A DNA stretch of 7,868 nt, from contig VXPI01000155.1 of NCBI GenBank assembly GCA_009839585.1, positions 1 through 7,868 on the forward strand. Direction: 5' to 3'. This document shows positions 1-6,280 of this stretch, one piece after another; position 1 is the stretch's first letter; the number at the start of each line of letters is the position of its first letter. This DNA comes from Gammaproteobacteria bacterium (GTDB taxonomy: Bacteria > Pseudomonadota > Gammaproteobacteria > Arenicellales > Poriferihabitantaceae). The position numbers and the translations under genes were made by a program. Under the pieces are notes generated by a model that saw nothing but the letters and a program-made list of their open reading frames with translations, was not told where the DNA came from and searched no databases.

Positions 1-358
1 GCAGACAATGATGAAATTTAATCTTGGCATCATGCGTCATTACGATTTTTGGCTGGATAGCACGAATCTGGGAGGTAATTTCCTGCTCGGTATAGCTTTG
101 ATGGATCGGTGCAATGGTCGCCCCGAGCTTCCAGGCAGCCAGAGCGGCGACACAGAACTCTGGGCCGTTCGGCGCGGTAATACCGACGGTATCGCCGGGT
201 TGAATACCTGATTTACCTAATATCTGGGCTTGAGCTAGGGCGGCCTGATAGATCTCGTGGTAGGCGATAACCCGTTTGGGGGTTCCGCGAGTTACCCATG
301 CGGGGCTATCCCGAAACTTCTGTAGCGAAGGTTCAATAAATTGCCAGAGATTGTTCAT
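1..358 (-). CDS. AMP-dependent acyl-CoA synthetase/ligase, N-terminal part (cut by window edge)
   Basis: The reverse strand reads from an ATG at 358 through 119 open codons to the left edge, beginning MNNLWQFIEPSLQKF. Residues about 50-95 carry the N-terminal signature of the ANL adenylate-forming superfamily: G-I-Q-P-G-D-T-V-G-I, then APNGPEF, then ALAAWKLGATIAPI. Family members activate a carboxylic acid with ATP to an acyl-AMP and usually pass it to CoA in the cytoplasm. The P-loop-like STGT motif, the A8 hinge and the C-terminal lysine lie outside the window, so the substrate and completeness cannot be judged. Upstream of the start is a weak GAG at short spacing. The gene is divergent from the flavin reductase across about 370 bp, and the nearby aldehyde dehydrogenase suggests it may activate the acid that enzyme makes. 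That link is inference. Family call is firm; acyl-CoA ligase over other ANL members is likely only. Confidence 0.85.
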   Translation of the reverse strand, partial: MNNLWQFIEPSLQKFRDSPAWVTRGTPKRVIAYHEIYQAALAQAQILGKSGIQPGDTVGITAPNGPEFCVAALAAWKLGATIAPIHQSYTEQEITSQIRAIQPKIVMTHDAKIKFHHCL

Positions 359-462
359 TGTCTCAACGCAATACATTCAAAAAGCAGATTCGCGAAAAGG
401 GCATTTGAAAAATGCTGTGACTGAAAGTTATGCGAACTCATGTCCCTGATTTTCTGTCTGAA

Positions 463-491
463 TTGCTAATTTGCAGTTTCATACGTATAAT
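463..491 (+). promoter_or_regulatory. Candidate sigma70 promoter upstream of the flavin reductase gene
   Basis: TTGCTA at 463-468 (4 of 6 to the consensus -35) and a perfect TATAAT at 486-491 are separated by 17 bp. The -10 is preceded by ATACG within the palindrome ATACGTAT (481-488). Transcription would run toward the gene at 728 with a leader of about 230 nt, which would include the direct repeats at 562-612. Chance occurrence in this AT-rich tract is possible. Confidence 0.4.
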
Positions 492-561
492 TTTTTCCAC
501 TTCCATTGTATCCTTATTCTCGAAAATTATGGAATTGAATTTTCCTCGTCTGCAACTTGAT

Positions 562-612
562 TGCCCAGTGTATGCTCAATGTACCGTGAATTCTGCCCAT
601 CATGCTCAATGT
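562..612 (+). repeat. Pair of short direct repeats in the leader/promoter region
   Basis: ATGCTCAATGT occurs exactly at 572-582 and again at 602-612, a 30-bp period (close to three helical turns). Each copy is preceded at a slightly different distance by TGCCCA (562-567 and 594-599). The repeats lie downstream of the candidate rightward promoter. They could be tandem binding sites for a regulator of the catabolic genes. No regulator gene is in the window, so this function is inference. Confidence 0.45.
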
Positions 613-727
613 CCTATATCATCTCACGGACTGATTCAGATTATGGTTTAGGCTTAATACGTGGTTGCAAGACGAATCCGTAAGACCGATATTGGGTACT
701 GGGCGTTGACTCGGATTAGGCGGGCGA

Positions 728-1648
728 ATGGAATTTTCTGAACTCAGACGGCTTAGGAATGCATTCGGGGCTTTCCTGACGGGTATCACGGTGGTAACAA
801 CCCGGCAGGCGAACGGCACCCCGCGTGGGTTTACGGCCAATTCGTTTACTTCGGTTTCACTCGATCCGCCGATGTTACTGGTCTGCATGGACAAGCAGGC
901 TGACAGTCTGGATGTGTTCCTTGAATCATCGGGGTTTGGCATCAGCATACTGGCGGAAAACCAGATTGATCTTTCCGTACTCTTTGCATCCAAGCAGCCT
1001 GACAAATTCGAGATCACGGAGTGGACGGACAGTCCGGGCGGGTATCCGGTTCTGGATGGGGCATGCGCCTGGTTCGATTGCGAACGATGCAATCAGGTGG
1101 ATGCTGGAGACCACATCGTGTTGTTCGGGAAAATCCTGAATTTCGACTACAACAGCAAATACGGACTTGGATATGTACGAGGTGGATACATGACTCCCGG
1201 TCTGGAATATTCGGCAGGTCGCGCCTATGGCAGCGATTCACCGGTTGTGGTTGGTGCGATTATCGAGCATGAGGGGAAAATCCTCCTTTACGACGATCAG
1301 GAAAATACGGATGTATACCTGCCTGCGAGTGGTCTGGATGGCAACAGCGGTTCATTACAGCAGTTGCAGTCCAGTTTGATCGAACAGGGGATCTGGATTG
1401 TGATCGACTCCCTGTTTGCCGTGTATGAAAATGAAGACCACGCCAGTCAATCGATCTACTATCGGGGATCGGCCAGAAAGGTCGAACGTCCGGAGCTGTT
1501 CCGGCCAATCGATCAAATTCCCTGGGACAGAATTTCTTCCCCAGCTCTTAAATCCATGTTGAATCGCTATCTCGAAGAATCAAGCCGTAAGCGATTTGGC
1601 ATCTACTTCGGTAGTGACCGGAACGGCACTATCCAGAGTCTGGTGTAG
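728..1648 (+). CDS. Flavin reductase fused to a degenerate Nudix-like C-terminal domain
   Basis: The product has 306 residues. Residues 1-165 are a flavin_reduct (RutF/HpaC-like) domain: LRNAFGAFLTGITVVTT (9-25), RGFTANSFTSVSLDPP (33-48) and the conserved GDH of GDHIVLFGKI (127-136). This family uses NAD(P)H to reduce FMN or FAD, which diffuses to a partner monooxygenase. Stand-alone members are about 160-190 residues. Here residues ~172-300 add a Nudix-like fold, with VVVGAIIEHEGKILL as the first strands and a GLDGNSGSLQQ...LIEQGI helix where the Nudix box belongs. In the box the catalytic RExxEE is QSxxIE, so hydrolysis is unlikely; a ligand-sensing or partner-binding role is inference. The ATG at 728 follows TTAGGCGGGCGA, a modest Shine-Dalgarno. 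It lies first in line with the hydrolase and dehydrogenase genes, 315 bp before the next one. The oxygenase partner is not in the window. Confidence 0.9.
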   Translation: MEFSELRRLRNAFGAFLTGITVVTTRQANGTPRGFTANSFTSVSLDPPMLLVCMDKQADSLDVFLESSGFGISILAENQIDLSVLFASKQPDKFEITEWTDSPGGYPVLDGACAWFDCERCNQVDAGDHIVLFGKILNFDYNSKYGLGYVRGGYMTPGLEYSAGRAYGSDSPVVVGAIIEHEGKILLYDDQENTDVYLPASGLDGNSGSLQQLQSSLIEQGIWIVIDSLFAVYENEDHASQSIYYRGSARKVERPELFRPIDQIPWDRISSPALKSMLNRYLEESSRKRFGIYFGSDRNGTIQSLV

Positions 1649-1963
1649 TTGAAAACATGGTTATGCAGGGGACTTATATGCCTGGTGATCCTACTATACT
1701 GAGATCAGCGTGCCCAGGATTTCAGCGGCTGCCTCGATCCCGCAGAAATCATGAGAATTAGGCGATTCTCCTGCCTGGCCAGATGAGTTTATAGTTGTTC
1801 AAGAGATGTATTCATGCGCACGTAGGATGTGTTGATGAGTTTCCCCGGCACGGTGTACGGTTCTGCAACTTCGGCGATCTGTTTTCCAGGTCCAGACTAA
1901 CGGGACCGATCATGTTTCCTGTATATTATTCCTGCCACTGTAGAGATTTCCGGGTCTTGCCTC
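1649..1963. other. Intergenic region, possibly holding a decayed gene remnant
   Basis: No intact gene is visible in these 315 bp. On the reverse strand a frame at 1789-1896 reads like the tail of a real protein (IAEVAEPYTVPGKLINT, ending in NTSLEQL and a TAA), but it has an in-frame TAG just upstream at 1897-1899. A neighbouring frame supplies an ATG (1914 leftward), so a single frameshift would join them into a short product. I do not recognise the family. A 6-bp stem GAGAAT/ATTCTC (1753-1770) has no U-run and is a poor terminator. TATACT at 1695-1700 lacks a good -35. Confidence 0.5.
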
Positions 1964-2806
1964 ATGAGAAGTAATGGAATGGGAAACACTGTATCTAATC
2001 CCCTCTTGCAATATCCCCTTCGGATCCATCAGGGCACAGCCTACAACTACATGGAAGGTTCCAGGCATGCTCCGACAATCCTGTTTGTGCATGGGGTAGG
2101 ACTGGACCAGAGCCTCTGGCATCCCTGGTTGAATCGGCTTGTTCCTGATTTCAGCCTGATTACCCTTGATCTGTTCGGGCATGGGCAATCTGAAGACCGT
2201 TCCGGTTTGTCCCGTATCGAAGACTTTGTCAAACAGATTGACGAATTGGTCGAGTTCCTTTGTATCGACCGTTTTGCGTTAGTTGGGTTCTCACTGGGTG
2301 CCCTGATCAGCCTTGCTTACGCCTCCATGCGTACCAAGCTCTCGCATCTGGTACTATTACATCCGGTTTACCGTCGCAATCAAGATCAGCTAAGACAGGT
2401 TCAGGATCGCCTGAAGATCGCGCTAGAGCAGGGGCCCGATGCTTATATCGAAATAGCCCTGAAGCGCTGGTTTACGGAGTCCTACAGACATGCACGTGAG
2501 GATATCATGAGTGATTTGCGCGAAATATTCCGAAGAAACAGTGATGGTTACCTGCAGGCCTACCGGTTGTTTGCCGAGGCTGATCAGGAGATGCGTACCT
2601 ATAATGGGGGCCAGATTGAGTGTCCAGTGCTCGTAATCACGGGTAGCGATGATGCAGGGTCTACCCCAACCATGTCCGAACAGCTGGCCCGGGATTTACC
2701 ATACGCCCGGCATATCATCAATCCGGGGCATCGACATATGGCGCCTCTCGAATTCTCTGAAACACTGTGTGAGCAGACCCGGTCATTCCTGATTGAAACA
2801 CCGTAA
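1964..2806 (+). CDS. Alpha/beta-fold hydrolase (RutD/MhpC-like)
   Basis: The 280-residue protein is a cytoplasmic alpha/beta hydrolase of usual length. Numbered from the ATG at 1964, FVHGVG (41-46) forms the oxyanion turn, DLFGHGQSED (69-78) follows strand 4, and VGFSLGA (107-113) is the nucleophile elbow with Ser110. VITGSDD (224-230) supplies the acid (Asp229 or 230), and GHRHMAPLE (255-263) the histidine, most likely His258. The triad is thus complete. Family members cleave esters, thioesters, C-C bonds or carbamates; RutD-type enzymes act after flavin-dependent oxygenases, which fits the flavin reductase upstream, but sequence alone does not fix the substrate. A second in-frame ATG at 1979 has AGAAG seven bases upstream and may be the true start, since the ATG at 1964 has no clear Shine-Dalgarno; this would remove five residues. 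The dehydrogenase gene follows after 58 bp, consistent with cotranscription. Confidence 0.9.
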   Translation: MRSNGMGNTVSNPLLQYPLRIHQGTAYNYMEGSRHAPTILFVHGVGLDQSLWHPWLNRLVPDFSLITLDLFGHGQSEDRSGLSRIEDFVKQIDELVEFLCIDRFALVGFSLGALISLAYASMRTKLSHLVLLHPVYRRNQDQLRQVQDRLKIALEQGPDAYIEIALKRWFTESYRHAREDIMSDLREIFRRNSDGYLQAYRLFAEADQEMRTYNGGQIECPVLVITGSDDAGSTPTMSEQLARDLPYARHIINPGHRHMAPLEFSETLCEQTRSFLIETP

Positions 2807-2864
2807 TGCGGTTCAATGGCATTGAGAATACCCGAGTTCAGAAATCATTCCATTCATAGTCCCC

Positions 2865-4352
2865 ATGAGTAAAGAGACCAAAAAATACCGTCATTACATT
2901 AACGGAGAATGGTGCGATGCATCCGACGGCGGAGTTATCAAAACCCTGAACCCAACCACCGAAGTCGTCTGGGCTGAAGCCCCGGCTGCAACGGTAGAAG
3001 ATGTCGATCGTGCAGTAGTTGCCGCAAAATCCGCGCTTTACCGGGGGGAATGGGCAACCATGACAGCCAGTCAACGCGGCAAAATGATCAACCGTTTGGC
3101 TGCCCTCATCCGGGAAAATGCTCCAAGCCTCGGTATCACCGAAACCATTGACAGCGGTAAACTGCTCACCGAAACCCGCACGCAAACGACCTATGTCGCA
3201 GACTACTACGAGTATTTCGCCGGTCTTGCTGACAAGCTTGAAGGTGCAACACTACCTATCGACAAGCCGGACATGCACGTCTATACCTTGCGTGAGCCGA
3301 TTGGCGTAGTGGCCGCTGTAGTACCCTGGAATGCGCAGATGTTTCTGACCGCAACCAAGCTAGGCCCGGCACTCGCAGCCGGGAATACCGTAGTCATCAA
3401 GGCCTCGGAAGATGCTCCTGCACCAATGTTCGAGTTTGCGAAACTTGTTGAACAGGCCGGGTTTCCACCCGGAGTGGTCAATGTCATTACGGGTCATGGC
3501 GAAACCTGTGGCAGGACTTTAACCTCTCATCCTGATGTCAGTCGGGTTGCCTTCACTGGTGGCCCGGCCACCGCATCCAGAATCATTCAGAATACCGCCC
3601 GGAACTTCGCCATGGTGTCGCTCGAACTCGGTGGCAAATCTCCGATTATTGTATTCGCAGATGCCAACATCGAGGGGGCGGTCAATGGCATCATCGCCGG
3701 AAATTTTGGAGCATCCGGACAGAGTTGTGTGGCGGGGTCAAGAGTCATCCTGCACGAGTCCATTCACGATCAGGTGGTCGACATGTTGATTGAGAGGGCA
3801 AAACAGGTTGAAGTGGGCAATCCGCTGGATGAAAACACCCAAATGGGACCCCTTGCAACCTCATCACAACTTGAGCATGTCGAGTCAATCGTGACCCGGT
3901 CTTGTGAGCAGGGAGCGTCATTATTCCACGGTGGTGCTCGTCCCGCGAATCAGGAACGCGGCTATTTTTTCGAGCCGACCATTCTGGGTTGTCCGCATCA
4001 TGATTTCGAGAGCGTCGATCATGAACTGTTCGGACCGGTCATGAGCGTGCTCAAGTTCAAGGATCCCGACCAGGCGATCAGTATCGCAAACAACACACGA
4101 TTCGGTCTTGGTGCAGGAATTTTTACCGAGAGTTTATCCCTGAGCCACTGGGCAAGTTCCAGAATCCGTTCGGGCATCGTTTATGTGAACACCTATCGGG
4201 TGATTTCACCGATTGCACCTTTCGGTGGATATGCGCAGAGCGGATACGGTCGCGAAGCGGGCTCTGAGTCGCTACTTGATTACACACGAACAAAAACAGT
4301 TTGGGTCAATACTGCTGATCGCCCAATGAGTAATCCATTCATCATGCGCTAA
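2865..4352 (+). CDS. NAD(P)+-dependent aldehyde dehydrogenase
   Basis: The protein has 495 residues, the standard length of the ALDH superfamily. It oxidises an aldehyde to the carboxylic acid with NAD(P)+ in the cytoplasm. All key residues are present: Asn156 in VPWN, which holds the oxyanion; Lys179 in VIKASE, which contacts the cofactor; Glu254 in LELGGKSP, the general base; and nucleophile Cys288 in GQSCVAGSR. Glu387 in HELFGPV and FGGYAQSGYGREAG (453-466) are the C-terminal signatures. The start YRHYINGEW is typical of the N-terminus. The ATG at 2865 lacks a strong Shine-Dalgarno, so translation may depend on the hydrolase gene 58 bp upstream. Context suggests it handles an aldehyde made by a flavin-monooxygenase/hydrolase route; the exact subfamily (betaine, gamma-aminobutyraldehyde, hydroxymuconic semialdehyde or other) cannot be decided. 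The last base of its TAA is the first base of the metG-tail repeat. Confidence 0.95.
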   Translation: MSKETKKYRHYINGEWCDASDGGVIKTLNPTTEVVWAEAPAATVEDVDRAVVAAKSALYRGEWATMTASQRGKMINRLAALIRENAPSLGITETIDSGKLLTETRTQTTYVADYYEYFAGLADKLEGATLPIDKPDMHVYTLREPIGVVAAVVPWNAQMFLTATKLGPALAAGNTVVIKASEDAPAPMFEFAKLVEQAGFPPGVVNVITGHGETCGRTLTSHPDVSRVAFTGGPATASRIIQNTARNFAMVSLELGGKSPIIVFADANIEGAVNGIIAGNFGASGQSCVAGSRVILHESIHDQVVDMLIERAKQVEVGNPLDENTQMGPLATSSQLEHVESIVTRSCEQGASLFHGGARPANQERGYFFEPTILGCPHHDFESVDHELFGPVMSVLKFKDPDQAISIANNTRFGLGAGIFTESLSLSHWASSRIRSGIVYVNTYRVISPIAPFGGYAQSGYGREAGSESLLDYTRTKTVWVNTADRPMSNPFIMR

Positions 4353-4454
4353 TCGGTGCACGGCTGTTGCCAACGGTACGCCAATCACAGTGCTTTATGT
4401 GATCCGCATCCCTGGCCGTGCTCCCGAGTCAGATTCAAGCACATGACTAACTCC
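4352..4454. repeat. Left direct repeat: duplicated metG 3' end and flank (attL-like)
   Basis: This segment repeats 6281-6379. Over the first 89 bp (4352-4440) it differs from the other copy by four substitutions and one 2-bp CA indel at about 4387-4388. Similarity then continues through scattered 1-nt gaps to the shared TAACTCC at 4448-4454. It begins on the last base of the aldehyde dehydrogenase stop codon. It contains a 28-bp imperfect dyad (4355-4382, GGTG...CGCC) and a displaced MetG C-terminus on the reverse strand. Together with the right copy it brackets the AbiE cassette with a spacing of 1929 bp. Confidence 0.93.
4395..4454 (-). pseudogene. Displaced copy of the metG 3' end (C-terminal codons only)
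   Basis: Reverse-strand translation ends [14 protein letters not shown] and a TAA at 4395-4397. This matches the true MetG end [14 protein letters not shown], with one amino-acid change (Ser for Pro) and silent changes GGA/GGG and CGG/CGA. Upstream, 1-nt gaps relative to metG at about 4442-4447 break the frame, and similarity stops soon after. It is therefore a fragment of roughly 18-20 codons, not a working gene. The reverse frame stays open to 4586 by chance. Its silent differences suggest it diverged while part of a functional metG, in this lineage before insertion or in a donor strain. Confidence 0.75.
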
Positions 4455-4493
4455 ATCTGACTTCGATGATTTACAGAAAAACGGAGTGTTCAC

Positions 4494-5270
4494 ATGTTGC
4501 CAGAGGCTGATGTTTTCAAATGCGAGAGCTGGATATGGGCCCCAAAGATGCCTTTTACTCGGGAGGCGTGTCATCAGATTGTACATAGTGCTGTGGATTT
4601 GATAAGATACTTTTCAGAAAAAAAGTACTGTTTATCTGAAAGCATTAGGTATAAAAAAATTTTACAAAGCATTGAAAATAAAATTAAATCACGGATATAT
4701 GGCCGTGGTAGGGGTTGGGCTTTTACCAAGACTGACTTTGTGACCGAATTTGGTGAGGATAATATCCACCGAGCACTCTGTAACCTGACCAAGGCTGGCA
4801 AGATTCGCCGTATCTGTAGAGGAGTCTACGACTATCCTCGCTATAGCGAGCTACTGAACCGTCAAATGAGTCCGGATCTTGATCAGGTGGCTCATGCGTT
4901 GGCTCGAAAATTCAACTGGCGCATTCAGCCTTCCGGTGATGCAGCCCTAAACCTGTTGGGCATCTCTACCCAGGTGCCAGGGCGTTGGATTTACCTCTCC
5001 GATGGCCCAAGTCGTGAATATGAAATCGGGAAACATTCCCTGATGTTCAAGAAATCCGCATTGAAGGATGTGGGATTCAAATACAGGGAGAGTGGCCTAG
5101 TGGTTCAGGCCCTGAAAGCACTGGGACGGGAACATGTGGACCAGAAAGTGGTCGAGCGTATCTGCCAGCAGCTGGAGTCGAATGCGTGTGACCGTATCCT
5201 TAAGGATGCTCGTTCGGTCACCGGCTGGATCTATGAGGTCATCAAACGCATTTGCAAGGAGGCAAACTGA
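4494..5270 (+). CDS. abiEi: AbiEi-like (DUF6088) antitoxin of a type IV toxin-antitoxin system
   Basis: The open frame encodes 258 residues. From residue ~58 it matches the DUF6088/AbiEi family: SIENKIKSRIYGRGRGWAF, a winged-helix region FTKTDFVTEFGEDNIHRAL...LTKAGKIRRICRGVYDYP (77-115), then IQPSGDAALNLLGISTQVPG (144-163) and YLSDGPSREYEIG (167-179). Characterised AbiEi proteins neutralise AbiEii and bind inverted repeats in their own promoter as negative autoregulators. The ATG at 4494 has GGAG seven bases upstream. However, residues 1-57 look unlike the family and span AT-rich DNA with overlapping inverted repeats and a TATAAA, as expected of a promoter. The native start may therefore lie further in, for example GTG 4593 or TTG 4599, but no in-frame ATG is available near residue 58. 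Its TGA overlaps the toxin ATG by one base. Family call is firm; start is uncertain. Confidence 0.85.
   Translation: MLPEADVFKCESWIWAPKMPFTREACHQIVHSAVDLIRYFSEKKYCLSESIRYKKILQSIENKIKSRIYGRGRGWAFTKTDFVTEFGEDNIHRALCNLTKAGKIRRICRGVYDYPRYSELLNRQMSPDLDQVAHALARKFNWRIQPSGDAALNLLGISTQVPGRWIYLSDGPSREYEIGKHSLMFKKSALKDVGFKYRESGLVVQALKALGREHVDQKVVERICQQLESNACDRILKDARSVTGWIYEVIKRICKEAN
4608..4655 (+). promoter_or_regulatory. Candidate abiE promoter/operator with two overlapping inverted repeats
   Basis: TACTTTT (4608-4614) pairs with AAAAGTA (4621-4627), a perfect 7-bp inverted repeat with a 6-nt gap. Overlapping it, TTTCAGA (4612-4618) pairs with TCTGAAA (4635-4641), 7 bp with a 16-nt gap. A TATAAA (4650-4655) follows and could be a -10, but no good -35 sits 16-18 bp upstream. 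The AT-rich block lies just before the conserved part of the antitoxin, as expected for an autoregulated abiE operator. It is inside the longest open frame, so both readings cannot be fully right. Confidence 0.35.
5256..5262 (+). promoter_or_regulatory. Strong Shine-Dalgarno for the toxin start
   Basis: AAGGAGG lies seven bases before the ATG at 5270 and within the last codons of the antitoxin gene. The stop and start overlap as TGATG. This fixes the toxin start and indicates translational coupling of the pair. Confidence 0.85.
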
Positions 5271-6241
5271 TGGACAAGGTTGCACGGCTTTCTGCAGAGG
5301 AACGTAACCAGTTGTTTTCGGAAACGGCAGCGCAGAAGGGAATCATGCCAGCTGTCGTTGAAAAGGATTTTTGGGTTATCTGGGTACTCAACCGGCTGTT
5401 CGGGAAACCGGCTCTCGCGCGGTTGCTGATGTTTAAGGGAGGCACCGCCTATCGAAGGTTTGTCACCTGATTGAGCGCTTCTCGGAGGATATCGACCTGG
5501 TTCTCAACTGGAATGTCCTGAATGGTGAAGACCCCTTGTCTGAACGCTCTAAAACCAAACAGGACAAGTTGAATGCGGTCATCAATAAGCAGGCACAAAC
5601 GTACATTGGCGGAAAACTTCTGGGAATGGTCAATTCTGCACTTGACAGCGTGTGTGATTGTCGTATAAACGATGATCCATTCGTAATTGATCAACTACCC
5701 CTCGGCTTTTGCTGATGATTTCCTTCGCTCTGAAGTGCGTCTAGAAATCGGCCCGCTTGCGTCATGGCAGCCTTATGAAGATCGCAGTATCAGCTGTTAT
5801 GCAGCACAGGTCTTTCCCGATATGTTTGAACAACGAGAATGTATGGTGAAAGTCATCAAGGCAGAACGTACTTTTTGGGAAAAGGCCACGATTTTGCACC
5901 ATGAGGCCCATCGTCCCGATGGAAATCCACAGCCTTCTCGCTATTCGCGTCACTATTACGACCTGGCCAAGATGTCCCAGTCACCGGTCAAGAAAAAAGC
6001 CTTGGAAGATCCAGAATTGCTTGCCAGAGTAGTAGCGTTCAAGCAGCGATTCTATCCCCGGGGATGGGCCAGATACGATTTGGCGAAGCCGGGTACCATG
6101 GTGCTAGTGCCGAAGAGCCATATGCTGGCCTCGGTCAGGTCCGATTATCGTGCGATGGAAAACATGATCTTCGGCGAGATGCCGGATTTCGAGGAGATTC
6201 TGGCGGTGGTTCAGGCGCTTCAGGAAGAAATTAATGCATAA
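5270..6241 (+). pseudogene. abiEii: AbiEii-type nucleotidyltransferase toxin gene, broken by two compensating frameshifts
   Basis: Read with two corrections, this is a ~323-codon AbiEii/DUF1814 toxin of normal length. Segment 1 (5270-5448) gives MDKVARLSAEERNQLF...EKDFWVIWVL...LMFKGGTA. Reading on without correction hits TGA at 5468-5470. The expected LSKVCHLIERFSEDIDLVLNW continues in the -1 frame from 5449, as if one base was lost from a GCN codon. That frame runs to about 5688 (NDDPFVI), after which one extra base near 5687-5689 returns to the first frame: INYPSAFADDFLRSEVRLEIG, KAERTFWEKATILHHEAHR, RYSRHYYDL, ending EEINA at 6241. The predicted catalytic Asp-x-Asp (GAT 5488-5490, GAC 5494-5496) is in the shifted segment, so the 66-residue uncorrected product lacks it. 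AbiEii proteins are GTP-binding nucleotidyltransferase-like toxins mediating abortive phage infection. Lack of stops in the shifted segment suggests recent damage or sequencing indels. Confidence 0.85.
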
Positions 6242-6280
6242 CGAGTGATACGGTCTGAAGGTCTCAAGCTATTGAGGTAT

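Larger units (their letters stand above)
359..727. other. Divergent intergenic region between the acyl-CoA ligase and flavin reductase genes
   Basis: This stretch separates two genes transcribed away from each other, so it should hold promoters for both. It contains a sigma70-like promoter pointing right (463-491) and two direct repeats (562-612). A 73-codon open frame at 430-651 has low-complexity composition and no recognisable domain, and I do not treat it as a gene. No convincing leftward promoter was found: a TACAAT on the reverse strand at 503-508 lacks a good -35 partner. Confidence 0.6.

Noticed and set aside
430..651. 73-codon open frame on the plus strand in the divergent intergenic region
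   Set aside because: It has no recognisable domain, no clear Shine-Dalgarno and an intergenic-like composition, and it overlaps the candidate promoter and repeats.
675..717. Inverted AATCCG/CGGATT ending beside the flavin reductase ribosome site
   Set aside because: 6-bp arms separated by 31 nt are expected by chance; no alternative pairing partner suggests a riboswitch.
1753..1770. Hairpin GAGAAT/ATTCTC as terminator of the flavin reductase gene
   Set aside because: The stem is only 6 bp and AT-rich, with no following U-run, and lies over 100 bp past the stop.
4395..4586. 63-codon minus-strand open frame ending in the MetG tail as a new small gene
   Set aside because: Only the last ~18 codons match MetG; the upstream part is antisense to the start of the antitoxin frame and has no family match I recognise.
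5440..5470. Programmed -1 frameshift in the toxin gene
   Set aside because: No X-XXY-YYZ slippery heptamer or obvious downstream pseudoknot is visible, and a second, opposite shift would also be needed at ~5688.
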